From Candidatus Yaniella excrementigallinarum (lineage in GTDB: Bacteria; Actinomycetota; Actinomycetes; Actinomycetales; Micrococcaceae), in NCBI GenBank assembly GCA_019113675.1, contig DXHA01000023.1, forward strand, positions 1 through 62,190: DNA of 62,190 nt. Reading direction: 5' to 3'. The position numbers were made by a program, and so were the translations under genes. This document shows positions 9,631-18,220 of this stretch, piece after piece (positions within the stretch are counted from its first letter, which is position 1; every line of letters begins with the position of its first letter). The notes beneath the pieces are model-generated. The model was not told the DNA's origin, did no database searches, and saw nothing but the letters and a program-made list of their open reading frames with translations.

Positions 9631-10371
9631 ATGCTAACCAAAGACGTCGCAGAAGGGATCCATCGCATAGAAGATTCTCACGTCAATTGGTACATTGTCG
9701 AAGGAGACACTGGTCTAACCATTGTAGATGCAGGATTGCCAACATCGTGGCGGTCACTGCACACAGCGTTGATCCAATTGGGCAAAAACTTTGCCGATAT
9801 TAAAGCACTTGTGCTCACTCACGGTCACTTTGATCACATTGGCTTCGCCGAGAAATTACGCTCCGAAATGGGCGTATCGGTTTATGTCCACGATAATGAT
9901 GTGCCGCTGACCCGTCATCCACGCCAATATGCTCGGGCCCGACCTGTTAGCTGGTACCTTTTGACCCAGTTCAAAGCTATGCCGATTGTCGCAGGATTCT
10001 TAAAAAATCGGGCTTGGTGGCCTAAGCCAATCAAAGAAGTCTACCGGATCCGTTCCAGCAGTTTAGCTGTGCCCGGTGAGCCACAAGTGTTATTTACCCC
10101 GGGTCATACATTAGGACACTGTTCGTTGTATTTTCCGGATCGCGATGTCGTGATAGCCGGAGATGCCGTAGTGACAATGAACCCGTATCGAGGCACCCAG
10201 GGAGCACAGATTGTGTCCAATGCAGCTACTGCAGATCCGGTACGGGCTATCGAATCGCTGGAGGTAATAGCCCAAACCCAAGCTCGGACAGTTTTGGTGG
10301 GCCACGGTGAGCCATGGAACGATGGTGCCGAAAGTTTAGTGGAACGCGCCCGAGAACACGGGCCATCCTAA
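9631..10371 (+). CDS. MBL-fold metallo-hydrolase
   Basis: Protein of 246 residues with the metallo-beta-lactamase motif THGHFDHIG (about 63-71: H-x-H-x-D-H), a second metal ligand in FTPGHTLGHC (about 153-162), DVVIAGDAV (about 171-179, bridging Asp) and a last His in VGHGEPW (about 224-230). This is a complete two-metal site of the glyoxalase II-like/lactonase-like class. The substrate is not predictable. AAGGAGC lies before the ATG. The gene is flanked by the ahcY terminator and by the convergent YbdK gene, so it is probably monocistronic. Confidence 0.9.
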   Translation: MLTKDVAEGIHRIEDSHVNWYIVEGDTGLTIVDAGLPTSWRSLHTALIQLGKNFADIKALVLTHGHFDHIGFAEKLRSEMGVSVYVHDNDVPLTRHPRQYARARPVSWYLLTQFKAMPIVAGFLKNRAWWPKPIKEVYRIRSSSLAVPGEPQVLFTPGHTLGHCSLYFPDRDVVIAGDAVVTMNPYRGTQGAQIVSNAATADPVRAIESLEVIAQTQARTVLVGHGEPWNDGAESLVERAREHGPS

Positions 10372-10394
10372 AAACTATCTGCACACGGAAGCGT

Positions 10395-11486
10395 TTAGGA
10401 TATATCTGTGTGAGTGTTCGCCACAACGGCGGCTACGACATCGTACATGCTATGGTTTTTTTCGTAGGCCCGGCGCTGTGTCCGGGCACCAGAACCTTCT
10501 AGAAGGATGTCATTGACCACTTTGTGAACTAGCTCAGTTTCATTATAGTCGGATAAGACTGGTTCAACTTCGTCGAGTAGCTGGCCGATGGCGGCACTGG
10601 CTGGGGCTAGGGTACCGGTGCGTGGTTGGATGAGTTCGGTATCGACACCATAGCGACTCGCTTGCCAGCTCCAAGTTCGCAAAACTGTAGCTGGCACCTT
10701 CAGCGGCTCCTCCTTACGCTTTCGAATAGCGGTTTCCACCAAAGCTCGGATGAGAGCAGCAATAACACCTGCGTGCTCAGGCTTTAGACATATATCTGCC
10801 ACCCGGACTTCCAAGGTGGGCTGATGTTCGCTGAGTCGAGCATCGAAATACAACATCCCTGCATCTAAGGGAACCTGGGTATTGAGCTGTGCTTGTCGTT
10901 GGACTGCATAGTTTTTGGCAGACCCGAAGATTTCTGTGGGTCCCGATGTAGGCCAACGAGACCAAACTTGGTAGCGATACGATGCAAAGGAAGTTTCCTT
11001 GCCGTTCCAATATGGGGAGTTACTACTCAGGGCCAACAGAAGGTGCAACCATATGCGAATTCGGTCCAAGGCTATGATGCCTTCTTCGACAGATTCGATA
11101 GCAACATGAACGTGAAAACCGTTGGTGAGTTGCTCTGCCGCGGTCAGGCCAAAACGCTGGGCCATGGCACTATTGCGTTGCCCGGTGACCCGATGCGGAG
11201 AGCCGGTTCCGGGAGCAGTAGACATCGCAGCTACCTGCCCGTTTAATGTCGACGCTGCGGCTTTGGCCAATTCACGTCCGGTGCAAATGGCTTGGAGTTG
11301 TTCGGCTAGGGTGTGTTGCGGAGGGGAGACAATTTCTAGCTGCTCTTGTTTAAATTCTCTGGCCAGTTCATGACCTGATGAAGCGATTTCACGGTCTAAA
11401 GCCACCGCCAAGCCTCCCGCCGGTAGCGGTTCCAGAGAGGATCTATCCACAAATAATAGTTCTTCTTCAATACCAAATTTGCGCAT
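10395..11486 (-). CDS. YbdK-type carboxylate-amine ligase (GCS2 family)
   Basis: Protein of 363 residues of the GCS2/YbdK family, ATP-dependent gamma-glutamyl or carboxylate-amine ligases. The N-terminal FGIEEELLF (4-12) holds the metal-binding Glu residues. NGFHVHVAIES (about 122-132) and the Arg-rich VRVADICLKPEHA (about 228-240) are family features. E. coli YbdK has weak glutamate-cysteine ligase activity; the physiological substrate of most members is unknown. It is the second gene of an operon, 25 bases after the AsnO-like amidotransferase, with GAGGAGG before its ATG. The pairing suggests two successive amide-bond steps on one small molecule (inference). It is not the EgtA/GshA subfamily. 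Confidence 0.85.
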   Translation of the reverse strand: MRKFGIEEELLFVDRSSLEPLPAGGLAVALDREIASSGHELAREFKQEQLEIVSPPQHTLAEQLQAICTGRELAKAAASTLNGQVAAMSTAPGTGSPHRVTGQRNSAMAQRFGLTAAEQLTNGFHVHVAIESVEEGIIALDRIRIWLHLLLALSSNSPYWNGKETSFASYRYQVWSRWPTSGPTEIFGSAKNYAVQRQAQLNTQVPLDAGMLYFDARLSEHQPTLEVRVADICLKPEHAGVIAALIRALVETAIRKRKEEPLKVPATVLRTWSWQASRYGVDTELIQPRTGTLAPASAAIGQLLDEVEPVLSDYNETELVHKVVNDILLEGSGARTQRRAYEKNHSMYDVVAAVVANTHTDIS

Positions 11487-11511
11487 TATTCCTCCTCATG
11501 GGCGAGGCACA

Positions 11512-13290
11512 TCATCCCAGGTCATGGTGTTGCAGCCACAGTTCAAGTACGCCAAGTTTCCAAAGCGTATTGCCGCCCGTGGGGACGTAGTAAACGTTGG
11601 GGTTCGTCAGGAGAGTATCGAGATAACCAGCACGAAATAACCCGCGTTCTCGTGCCTCGGGAGCCAGTAGGGCTTCACGGACTTTAGCTAATATTGTGCC
11701 TTCAAGTTGGCCTAGAGCTGGTACGGGGAAATAGCCCTTGGGCCGGTCAATAACATCGTGCGGTAATAGACTACGGCCAATGTCTTTGAGTATGCCCTTA
11801 CCACCCTGAGCAGCCTTCAGCTCATTTGGACAGGCTATCACAAGTTCGATGAGTTCGTGGTCAAGAAACGGTAAGCATGCTTCCAGCCCGGTTGCCATCG
11901 ACATGTTGGTGACACGTTTGACTGGATCATCGGCTAAAAATAGTTGAGTTTCCAACCGCAGCACTGCGTCCAGGGCGGTATCGGCTCCAGGAGCATCAAG
12001 CGCTTCAGCCAGCAACTCATTACTGACATCGGTATGCGTGAGCCATTGTGGGTTGAGGATGCCGGCAAGGTCTTGGTGGTTATTGTCGACAAAGGAGTCG
12101 GCAAACGTAGCCAACGCTGCTTGACGGGGAATTGACGCTGCGGCGCCATGGTAACTGTAGCCAGCAAAAATCTCGTCAGCGCCTTGTCCACATTGCAGGG
12201 ACTTAGCTTGTTGGACGACCGACTGAGCGTGTAGGTAAAAGGCAGGAACGTCATGGCTGGCCATGGGTTCGGCCATGGCCAGCACGGCATCGTCTAAGAC
12301 ATCAGCAACATCAGAGGCGCCTAAGCGAAGAACGTGATGATCAGTTCCGAACGCATCGGCAACCTTTTCAGAATACCTAAACTCATTGCCTCGGTTGTCG
12401 CCAGCGTCATCGAAACCGATACTAAATGTAGAAATCTGCTGTTGACCGGATTCGGCCAGCAAGGCAACTAATAAGCTAGAATCCAACCCGCCAGAAAGCT
12501 GTACACCGGGTGGTTCATTTGGTACTTGAGAGCGCGTCACTGCGGTTTGTAAGGCTTGGTGGATTGCTTGCTGCCAATCCTCACGGCGCCAGTCAGCGTA
12601 CCGGGCACTTCGTTGATAATTGGGCTTCCAATAGACTCGTTCACGGATTTGGCCGTCAGACTCAATTAGTTGGATCGTTGCTGGTGGCAACTTTTTGATC
12701 CCGGCAAGGATGGTCCGCGGCGCCGGGACGATAGAATGCCAACTCATGTAATGGTGTAAGGCCACCGGATCGATAGTTGTGGCAATGCCACCGCTAGCTG
12801 CCAGCGCCGGCAATGTCGAGGCAAAACGTAGCTTGCCGTTCAGGGAGGCAATATACAGCGGTTGGATACCTAATCGATCGCGGATTAATAGCACACGTTG
12901 ACGACGACGGTCCGTTATAGCTATCGCAAAGCTTCCTAATAACCGTTCTACAAAGTCTTCACCCCAACGATCATAGGCAGCTAAGACAATGTCAGCATCG
13001 GTGGTGGAACGCAAGGAATAATCGATGGATAACTGTGCAAGTAGCTCAGCTTGATTAAAGAGCCGGCCGCTAAAAACGATGGCAAGATCACGGTCAGCAT
13101 CGATTGTTGGTTGCAGCGCATTATCCGAAGTATCGTTTTGTAGCGGGACTTGACTTAGCGCAATCCACGGGTCGTGCCAGATACTGTTGTGCTGGTTCGG
13201 ATCCCCTAGGACCCGGGCCATTCGTTTTACCGATGCAGGATCTGCTCGGGCTCCCTGGAAGGCGACTTCACCCGCGATACCACACAGCAT
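11512..13290 (-). CDS. Asparagine-synthase family amidotransferase, AsnO-like (N-acetylglutaminylglutamine-amide type)
   Basis: Protein of 592 residues: class-II glutaminase domain (about 1-200) followed by an ATP-PPi synthetase domain with SGGLDSS at about 264-270 and GQGADEIFAGY near 375-385. The N-terminal CGIAGEVAFQG and the C-terminal LWKLGVLELWLQ resemble AsnO/TIGR03104 amidotransferases, which amidate N-acetylglutaminylglutamine, more than true AsnB. The glutaminase domain is odd. The usual Arg of the HRRL segment is replaced (ALSQVPL, 44-50), and the YNGEIYN loop reads FSGRLFN (73-79), losing the oxyanion-hole Asn and the Glu. The nucleophile Cys is codon 3, not 2. CTG at codon 2 (13287) may be the true start, giving N-terminal Met-Cys. 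GAGGAG lies upstream. Confidence 0.75.
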   Translation of the reverse strand: MLCGIAGEVAFQGARADPASVKRMARVLGDPNQHNSIWHDPWIALSQVPLQNDTSDNALQPTIDADRDLAIVFSGRLFNQAELLAQLSIDYSLRSTTDADIVLAAYDRWGEDFVERLLGSFAIAITDRRRQRVLLIRDRLGIQPLYIASLNGKLRFASTLPALAASGGIATTIDPVALHHYMSWHSIVPAPRTILAGIKKLPPATIQLIESDGQIRERVYWKPNYQRSARYADWRREDWQQAIHQALQTAVTRSQVPNEPPGVQLSGGLDSSLLVALLAESGQQQISTFSIGFDDAGDNRGNEFRYSEKVADAFGTDHHVLRLGASDVADVLDDAVLAMAEPMASHDVPAFYLHAQSVVQQAKSLQCGQGADEIFAGYSYHGAAASIPRQAALATFADSFVDNNHQDLAGILNPQWLTHTDVSNELLAEALDAPGADTALDAVLRLETQLFLADDPVKRVTNMSMATGLEACLPFLDHELIELVIACPNELKAAQGGKGILKDIGRSLLPHDVIDRPKGYFPVPALGQLEGTILAKVREALLAPEARERGLFRAGYLDTLLTNPNVYYVPTGGNTLWKLGVLELWLQHHDLG

Positions 13291-13455
13291 TCTCGTGCTC
13301 CTCTGTTATTGGGCAGTGGAATTTTCTGCTTGTTGTTCCGTATTGGCTGTTTGAGCGTTAAAGAGCGAGTTAGGTTCTTGACTCTAACACCACAACAACA
13401 GGGCAGATAGGGCACGTTTGTGCACACCTAATCAAGGCCTAACGCGTGTGATCGA

Positions 13456-14250
13456 TTACCGGGACAGATACTGTAGATCGCGTTCACGTCGTTGACGTTG
13501 CCGTTGTAGAACGGCTGCATCGCGGTTGCGTCGTTCGGCCATGACCCCAACCATAAACGTTATGTGGTCCACACCTGCTGGTGGTCCTGGGGTCACATAG
13601 TGTAGTAGCTGTTGGTACATGCCCTGTGACACATTGGCCAGGGCTTGTGGGTGCATGGCAGCCGAATTACGAATCAAAGTATTGATCTGTGCCGCCAAAC
13701 CAGAGGGAATACGCCCAACATCAGCAATCTGGGCCCACTGGCGCATACTTGGTGGCACATCGGGCATCGGGGCAGGCATCTTGGGTGCACGTGCCATGAT
13801 CACATATGTACCAGCAAGCATGTCACCTAGCCGTTTAGAATGCGTATTAAATAGCGATGCAATAATGGCGACCGAACCAAAGGTCATCCACAGTTCAAAT
13901 ACGCCGGTCAACGCTCTTGTAAAAGCTTGTCGCCACCGGATGGTTCCGCCGTCATCACGCACTACCCGCAATCCGAAAATTACTTTGCCTAAAGACCTAC
14001 CACGCGAGATTCCTTCTACAAGCAACGGTGCAATAAACATCAGCAACACTATGGACAACAGCGACATAGCTTCAGTTGCCGCTGCGTCCAAAGCAAAATC
14101 TGTACTGAATCGGGCGATCCCAAAGAGCAAGCCTATCCAGCCGGCCACATATACCACGACATCCAACAGTGCTGCCCCAAGACGGGGCATGAAGTTCACC
14201 GCGCGTAAGTTTAAGACAACGGCCTCGCCCGTTATCGTATGTTCTTGCAT
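13456..14250 (-). CDS. RDD family membrane protein
   Basis: Protein of 264 residues. Helices lie at about 22-48, 62-85 and 118-140, with the family's conserved Arg and Asp residues (MPRLGAALLDVVVY, 21-34; GRSLGKVIFGLRVVRDDG, 84-101). The hydrophilic C-terminal 110 residues look soluble and alpha-helical. RDD proteins are of mostly unknown function; some are linked to ion transport. It is divergent from the spoIIM-like gene, a pairing common in actinobacteria, which suggests joint function. AAAGGTCAGGG precedes the ATG. Confidence 0.88.
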   Translation of the reverse strand: MQEHTITGEAVVLNLRAVNFMPRLGAALLDVVVYVAGWIGLLFGIARFSTDFALDAAATEAMSLLSIVLLMFIAPLLVEGISRGRSLGKVIFGLRVVRDDGGTIRWRQAFTRALTGVFELWMTFGSVAIIASLFNTHSKRLGDMLAGTYVIMARAPKMPAPMPDVPPSMRQWAQIADVGRIPSGLAAQINTLIRNSAAMHPQALANVSQGMYQQLLHYVTPGPPAGVDHITFMVGVMAERRNRDAAVLQRQRQRRERDLQYLSR

Positions 14251-14329
14251 CCCTGACCTTTCGCCATGTCGCAGCCCAGTCTAGACGCCTGGCGTGCTTC
14301 AATAATAGGTGTGTACCAGGTAATCCTAG

Positions 14330-14335
14330 TAGGGT
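14330..14335 (+). promoter_or_regulatory. -10 element for leaderless spoIIM-like mRNA
   Basis: TAGGGT, then seven bases, then the GTG start. No Shine-Dalgarno is present. Confidence 0.35.
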
Positions 14336-14342
14336 TGGCTTC

Positions 14343-15335
14343 GTGGACTTGGAAGCATACGCAAATACGCATCGCCCGGACTGGCAACGGCTTGATGACT
14401 TGGCCAGCCACCGTGATTTGCATCCCGCTGAGGTTGATGAACTCGTTGAGCTATATGGTCGTGCTTCGACCCACTTATCCATTGTCCAAGTACAAGATCC
14501 TGACGGCCCATACGCGAATCGGCTTTCATTGATTATCGCTCGAGCCCGGTCCCGTCTCACCTCGGCAACAAGCTCACCGGTAACCGGGCTGAAGCAATTC
14601 TTTGCTATTCGGTTGCCCTATGCGCTCTACCAGATCCGTTGGTTGACGATCATTTTGGGCGGAGCGTTTTTTGGCATCGCCCTGGCTTATGGCATGTGGT
14701 ACGGCAATAATCCGCAAATGTTTGATGCGATGTTGTCAGAATCAGCCCAGGCTGCCTACGTTGAGGATGAGTTCATTGACTATTATTCAGAAAACCCAGC
14801 GGCATCGTTTACCACGTTAGTTTGGGTCAATAATGCCTGGATCGCCTTACAAGAAGTTGCCTTTGGTATTACAGGGTTCTTTGTCCCGTATATATTATTT
14901 GTCAACGCCCAAGGGCTGGGCATTTCGGCATCTCTAATGCACAAGCATGGTGAACTGGACACATTTTTTGCTTTCATTGTGCCCCACGGCCTGATGGAAC
15001 TTACTGCTATATTCGTTGCCGGGGCAGCTGGTTTGCGAGTCTTCTGGGCTTGGATAGCTCCCGGACGGCAAACACGGTTGCAGTCCCTGGCGTACTGGGG
15101 ACGCCAATTAATTCTGGTGGGTATCGGACTAGTTGGTGTGTTGCTGGTTTCCGGGTTAGTGGAAGGATTTGTTACTCCCTCTGGATTGCCAACGTGGGCA
15201 AAAATTACCATTGGCGCCCTGGTACTTGCTGGATACTGGACCTACACTTGGGTTTTCGGCTCCCGGGCGGTCAAAGCCGGTCTTGATGCCGATCTTGGAG
15301 ACTACGACGGCGGACGTCAAGCCATCACCAGCTAG
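14343..15335 (+). CDS. Stage II sporulation protein M (SpoIIM) family membrane protein
   Basis: Protein of 330 residues. A soluble helical N-terminus (1-95) is followed by about six membrane helices (about 100-125, 170-200, 205-225, 230-250, 260-285 and 290-310). The segment HGELDTFFAFIVPHGLMELTA splits across 200-222 as HGELDTFFAF and IVPHGLMELTA, the family hallmark. In sporulators SpoIIM helps membrane remodelling; in non-sporulating actinobacteria the role is unknown. It is divergent from RDD and followed after 83 bases by a DUF1461 membrane gene. The GTG start is fixed by the -10 hexamer rather than by an RBS. Confidence 0.87.
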   Translation: MDLEAYANTHRPDWQRLDDLASHRDLHPAEVDELVELYGRASTHLSIVQVQDPDGPYANRLSLIIARARSRLTSATSSPVTGLKQFFAIRLPYALYQIRWLTIILGGAFFGIALAYGMWYGNNPQMFDAMLSESAQAAYVEDEFIDYYSENPAASFTTLVWVNNAWIALQEVAFGITGFFVPYILFVNAQGLGISASLMHKHGELDTFFAFIVPHGLMELTAIFVAGAAGLRVFWAWIAPGRQTRLQSLAYWGRQLILVGIGLVGVLLVSGLVEGFVTPSGLPTWAKITIGALVLAGYWTYTWVFGSRAVKAGLDADLGDYDGGRQAITS

Positions 15336-15418
15336 TTCAGGTGTGGCCGGTGTGCCCAGTTTATTGACGATCTTCCCCGACGTAGGCTGACCCCACAACG
15401 TGTTTGAAAGGTGGGCCC

Positions 15419-16321
15419 ATGTCTGCGCGATTGCCGGAGCATAATGATCCCGAATCAGTTGATCCGCTAGCTGAACCCCAGCAGGTCGGACAACATGCCG
15501 CACCTACCGAAACCACCGCAGTGCTGACTGAACCGTTGGGGGATTCATTTGAGGATCAGGCATCGGCTCGGGCTAGGGCGCGTGATCGTGCTGTCCTCGG
15601 CTCACCGGTTGTGGCCGTCATTCTACAGGTGGTATTAGCCATTTTGGCGCCGTTGGTTGTGCTGATTGGCATAATACGGTTGGTGGCATCACCAGCATTT
15701 TTATGGTTGGAATATCACCGTCCGGGGTTTCCTGCTGACCCATTTGGCATGTCCACCGAACAGCGGTTGAATTATGGTTCCTATGGGCTGGACTACCTTT
15801 TTAATCTGGCACCGCAAAGTTATTTAGCTGAGCTGACTTTTGCCGATGGCAACCCGGTATTCACCCAGGCCGAAGTTGGCCACATGGCCGATGTAAAACA
15901 GGTCATGTTGATCACCACCCTTTCGGGCCTGGTCGCCGCGGTAGTGTGCATTGTAGTGATGATTGTGCTCTACCGAATGCGTAAAGGGGCCATCGGTCGG
16001 GCCTTCTTCTTTGGGGCTGTGTGGCTCACGGTGGCCATGCTCATTGTGGCGGTTGTGGCGGCCTTTAGCTGGGAAACATTTTTTGCGGCCTTCCATCAAG
16101 CATTCTTTGCTGAGGGCACTTGGACCTTTTATGCCAGTGACACCCTGATACGGCTGTACCCTGGGCAGTTCTGGATCGATGCAGCCGTATGGATTGCGGG
16201 ACTCACCCTGGTCGTGATGGTCGTGACCATCGTGTCCACGGCACCGACCAGACGTCGGAGATACCGCAATGAACAAGCTCAGCGCTTCATGCGATCCCAG
16301 AAAATGGGGGACACCCAGTAA
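15419..16321 (+). CDS. TIGR01906/DUF1461 family integral membrane protein
   Basis: Protein of 300 residues starting at ATG 15419, preceded by GAAAGGTGGG; an in-frame TTG at 15404 has no RBS. About 65 hydrophilic residues precede four helices. The extracytoplasmic loop carries LNYGSYGLDYLFN and later GHMADVKQV, typical of DUF1461. Function is unknown. It shares the strand with the spoIIM-like gene and converges on fadD with eight bases between stops. Confidence 0.82.
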   Translation: MSARLPEHNDPESVDPLAEPQQVGQHAAPTETTAVLTEPLGDSFEDQASARARARDRAVLGSPVVAVILQVVLAILAPLVVLIGIIRLVASPAFLWLEYHRPGFPADPFGMSTEQRLNYGSYGLDYLFNLAPQSYLAELTFADGNPVFTQAEVGHMADVKQVMLITTLSGLVAAVVCIVVMIVLYRMRKGAIGRAFFFGAVWLTVAMLIVAVVAAFSWETFFAAFHQAFFAEGTWTFYASDTLIRLYPGQFWIDAAVWIAGLTLVVMVVTIVSTAPTRRRRYRNEQAQRFMRSQKMGDTQ

Positions 16322-16329
16322 CTGGACGG

Positions 16330-18141
16330 TTAACCATATAGCTCATGCATGGCATCGGTGAAGTCTTCAATGACTGAGTTACGACGCAGTTTTTCTGACG
16401 GTGTCACATGCCCTGACTCTTGAGATAATTCGGTTGGCAAAATCACCATCTTGCGGATGGATTCCGCCTGAGAGACGCTCTGGTTGGCTAGATCAATATA
16501 GCTTTGAATCTCGGCACGCACGTCTTCATCGGTACGGGCCTCTTCCAAGCTCAGACCTGTCTTACCGCGCCGTTCAGCCCAGGCTGCCAGCTCGTCGGTA
16601 TCTAAGGAGATCAACACCCCAACAAACGGTTTATTCTCTCCCACGACAATCGCGTGTCCCACAATCGGTGCCGAGGAGATGGTTTCTTCCAACGGGGCTG
16701 GCGAGACGTTCTTGCCACCGGCGGTAACCAGTAGATCTTTGGTGCGTCCTGTAATGTAAATAAACCCGTCATTATCGATTTCGGCCAGATCCCCGGTGGC
16801 AAACCAGCCGTCATCATCAAATGAATCAGAGGTGTCTTCCTCGCCAAGGTAGCCAGGCGAGATCACTACACCCCGTAGCAACAGCTCACCGGATTCGGCA
16901 AGTTTGGCTTCCATACCCGGTACTAGTTTGCCCACCGAGCCCAACCGGACATGTTGTGGAACATTTACTGCCGCAGGCGCGGTGGATTCTGTTAATCCGT
17001 AGCCTTCAAAAATAGGTAGCCCGATACCGGTAAATAGGTGGGCGAGTTTCTCATTCAGTGGGCTAGCCCCCGAGATGGCGGCCTTTGCATCGCCACCAAA
17101 AACCTGACGGATTTTCGCATAGACGAGCCGATCATACATGGCGTGTTTAAATCCTAACCGAATCGGCATCGAATCGGACTGTCGGGCACGTGACCATTGT
17201 TCAGCAACCTCTAGCGCATCGGACATAATGTTTTTGCGCAATCCGGTGGCCTCTTCTGCCTGTGCAACGATGGCGTTATAAGCTTTTTCTAATACCCGCG
17301 GGACCACCAGTAGCCACGTTGGACGATAAGACTGCATAATTTTGGTGACATTGCTGGTATCTGAGGTATGGGCAACCTGAATACCAGCGACCAAACAGAA
17401 ATACTGCACTGCACGAGCCAAAATATGAGCCAGCGGAAGAAACATTAACAACCGCGGGTTTGCAGTATTCAGTACGATCTCCTGAGCCCAAGGGATAATA
17501 TTTACTGCACCATCAGCTAGGTTGCCGTGCGATATTAAAGCCCCCTTCGGGGTACCTGTCGTACCGGAAGTGTAGACCACGGTTGCGGGCGAATCCATCG
17601 TCGCCTGTTTCCTGGCGGTTTCAACCGCGTCGTCGGGCACTGAATTACCAGCGGTAGTTAGCTCAGCTAAACCTGCCTCTGTCAGATCGAATTTTTCAAT
17701 ATCAGCCAGCTGGTGTTGGTCAATAGCACGGGAGACGGCACGAGCCTGTGACGTACCGGCGACAAAAATTTTCTTTGCGCCACTGTCTCCGAGAATATGG
17801 GCAATTTGTGATGGCGATGAGGTTTCGTAAATCGGCACCGAAATTGCCCCGGCAAACCAGATCGCTTGATCGACTAACGCCCATTGGTAACTGGTACGTG
17901 AAATGACGGCGATCATATCTCCCGGCTGTATCCCAGAAGCGATGAGCCCTTTGGCAAGGCTGCGTACCCGGGTCAGAAAATTAAAAGCTGTGACCTCGTC
18001 CCAGGACAGGTTATTGTAGTCGTCGCCGCGTTGTACCGCATACACCACGCGTGCCGGATCCGCACCGAGCCGTTCAACCACTAAATCTGTCAGATTGGAA
18101 GTTGGATCAAGCCGGTTGATTTCTGGAGTCGCAACGTGCAC
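16330..18141 (-). CDS. Long-chain fatty-acid--CoA ligase (FadD15-like)
   Basis: Adenylate-forming enzyme of 603 residues that activates long-chain fatty acids to acyl-CoA via acyl-AMP. The P-loop YTSGTTGTPKGAL lies at about 189-201. FEGYGLTESTAPA is near 382-394, followed by the hinge and GDLAEIDNDGFIYITGRTKDLLVTAG split over about 455-480, ending with the lid domain. The PSEKLRR near the C-terminus holds the catalytic Lys. The GTG start (MHVATPE) has AAGAGG upstream. It is transcribed alone, convergent with DUF1461 and about 80 bases from pmt on the same strand. Confidence 0.9.
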   Translation of the reverse strand: MHVATPEINRLDPTSNLTDLVVERLGADPARVVYAVQRGDDYNNLSWDEVTAFNFLTRVRSLAKGLIASGIQPGDMIAVISRTSYQWALVDQAIWFAGAISVPIYETSSPSQIAHILGDSGAKKIFVAGTSQARAVSRAIDQHQLADIEKFDLTEAGLAELTTAGNSVPDDAVETARKQATMDSPATVVYTSGTTGTPKGALISHGNLADGAVNIIPWAQEIVLNTANPRLLMFLPLAHILARAVQYFCLVAGIQVAHTSDTSNVTKIMQSYRPTWLLVVPRVLEKAYNAIVAQAEEATGLRKNIMSDALEVAEQWSRARQSDSMPIRLGFKHAMYDRLVYAKIRQVFGGDAKAAISGASPLNEKLAHLFTGIGLPIFEGYGLTESTAPAAVNVPQHVRLGSVGKLVPGMEAKLAESGELLLRGVVISPGYLGEEDTSDSFDDDGWFATGDLAEIDNDGFIYITGRTKDLLVTAGGKNVSPAPLEETISSAPIVGHAIVVGENKPFVGVLISLDTDELAAWAERRGKTGLSLEEARTDEDVRAEIQSYIDLANQSVSQAESIRKMVILPTELSQESGHVTPSEKLRRNSVIEDFTDAMHELYG

Positions 18142-18220
18142 GGGGCCTCTTTTCGTGAGAGTTCAATTTACCGCGTACTAGTCTAACGTCACAGCCGTCA
18201 CAAGGTCATGGTTTACGTTA

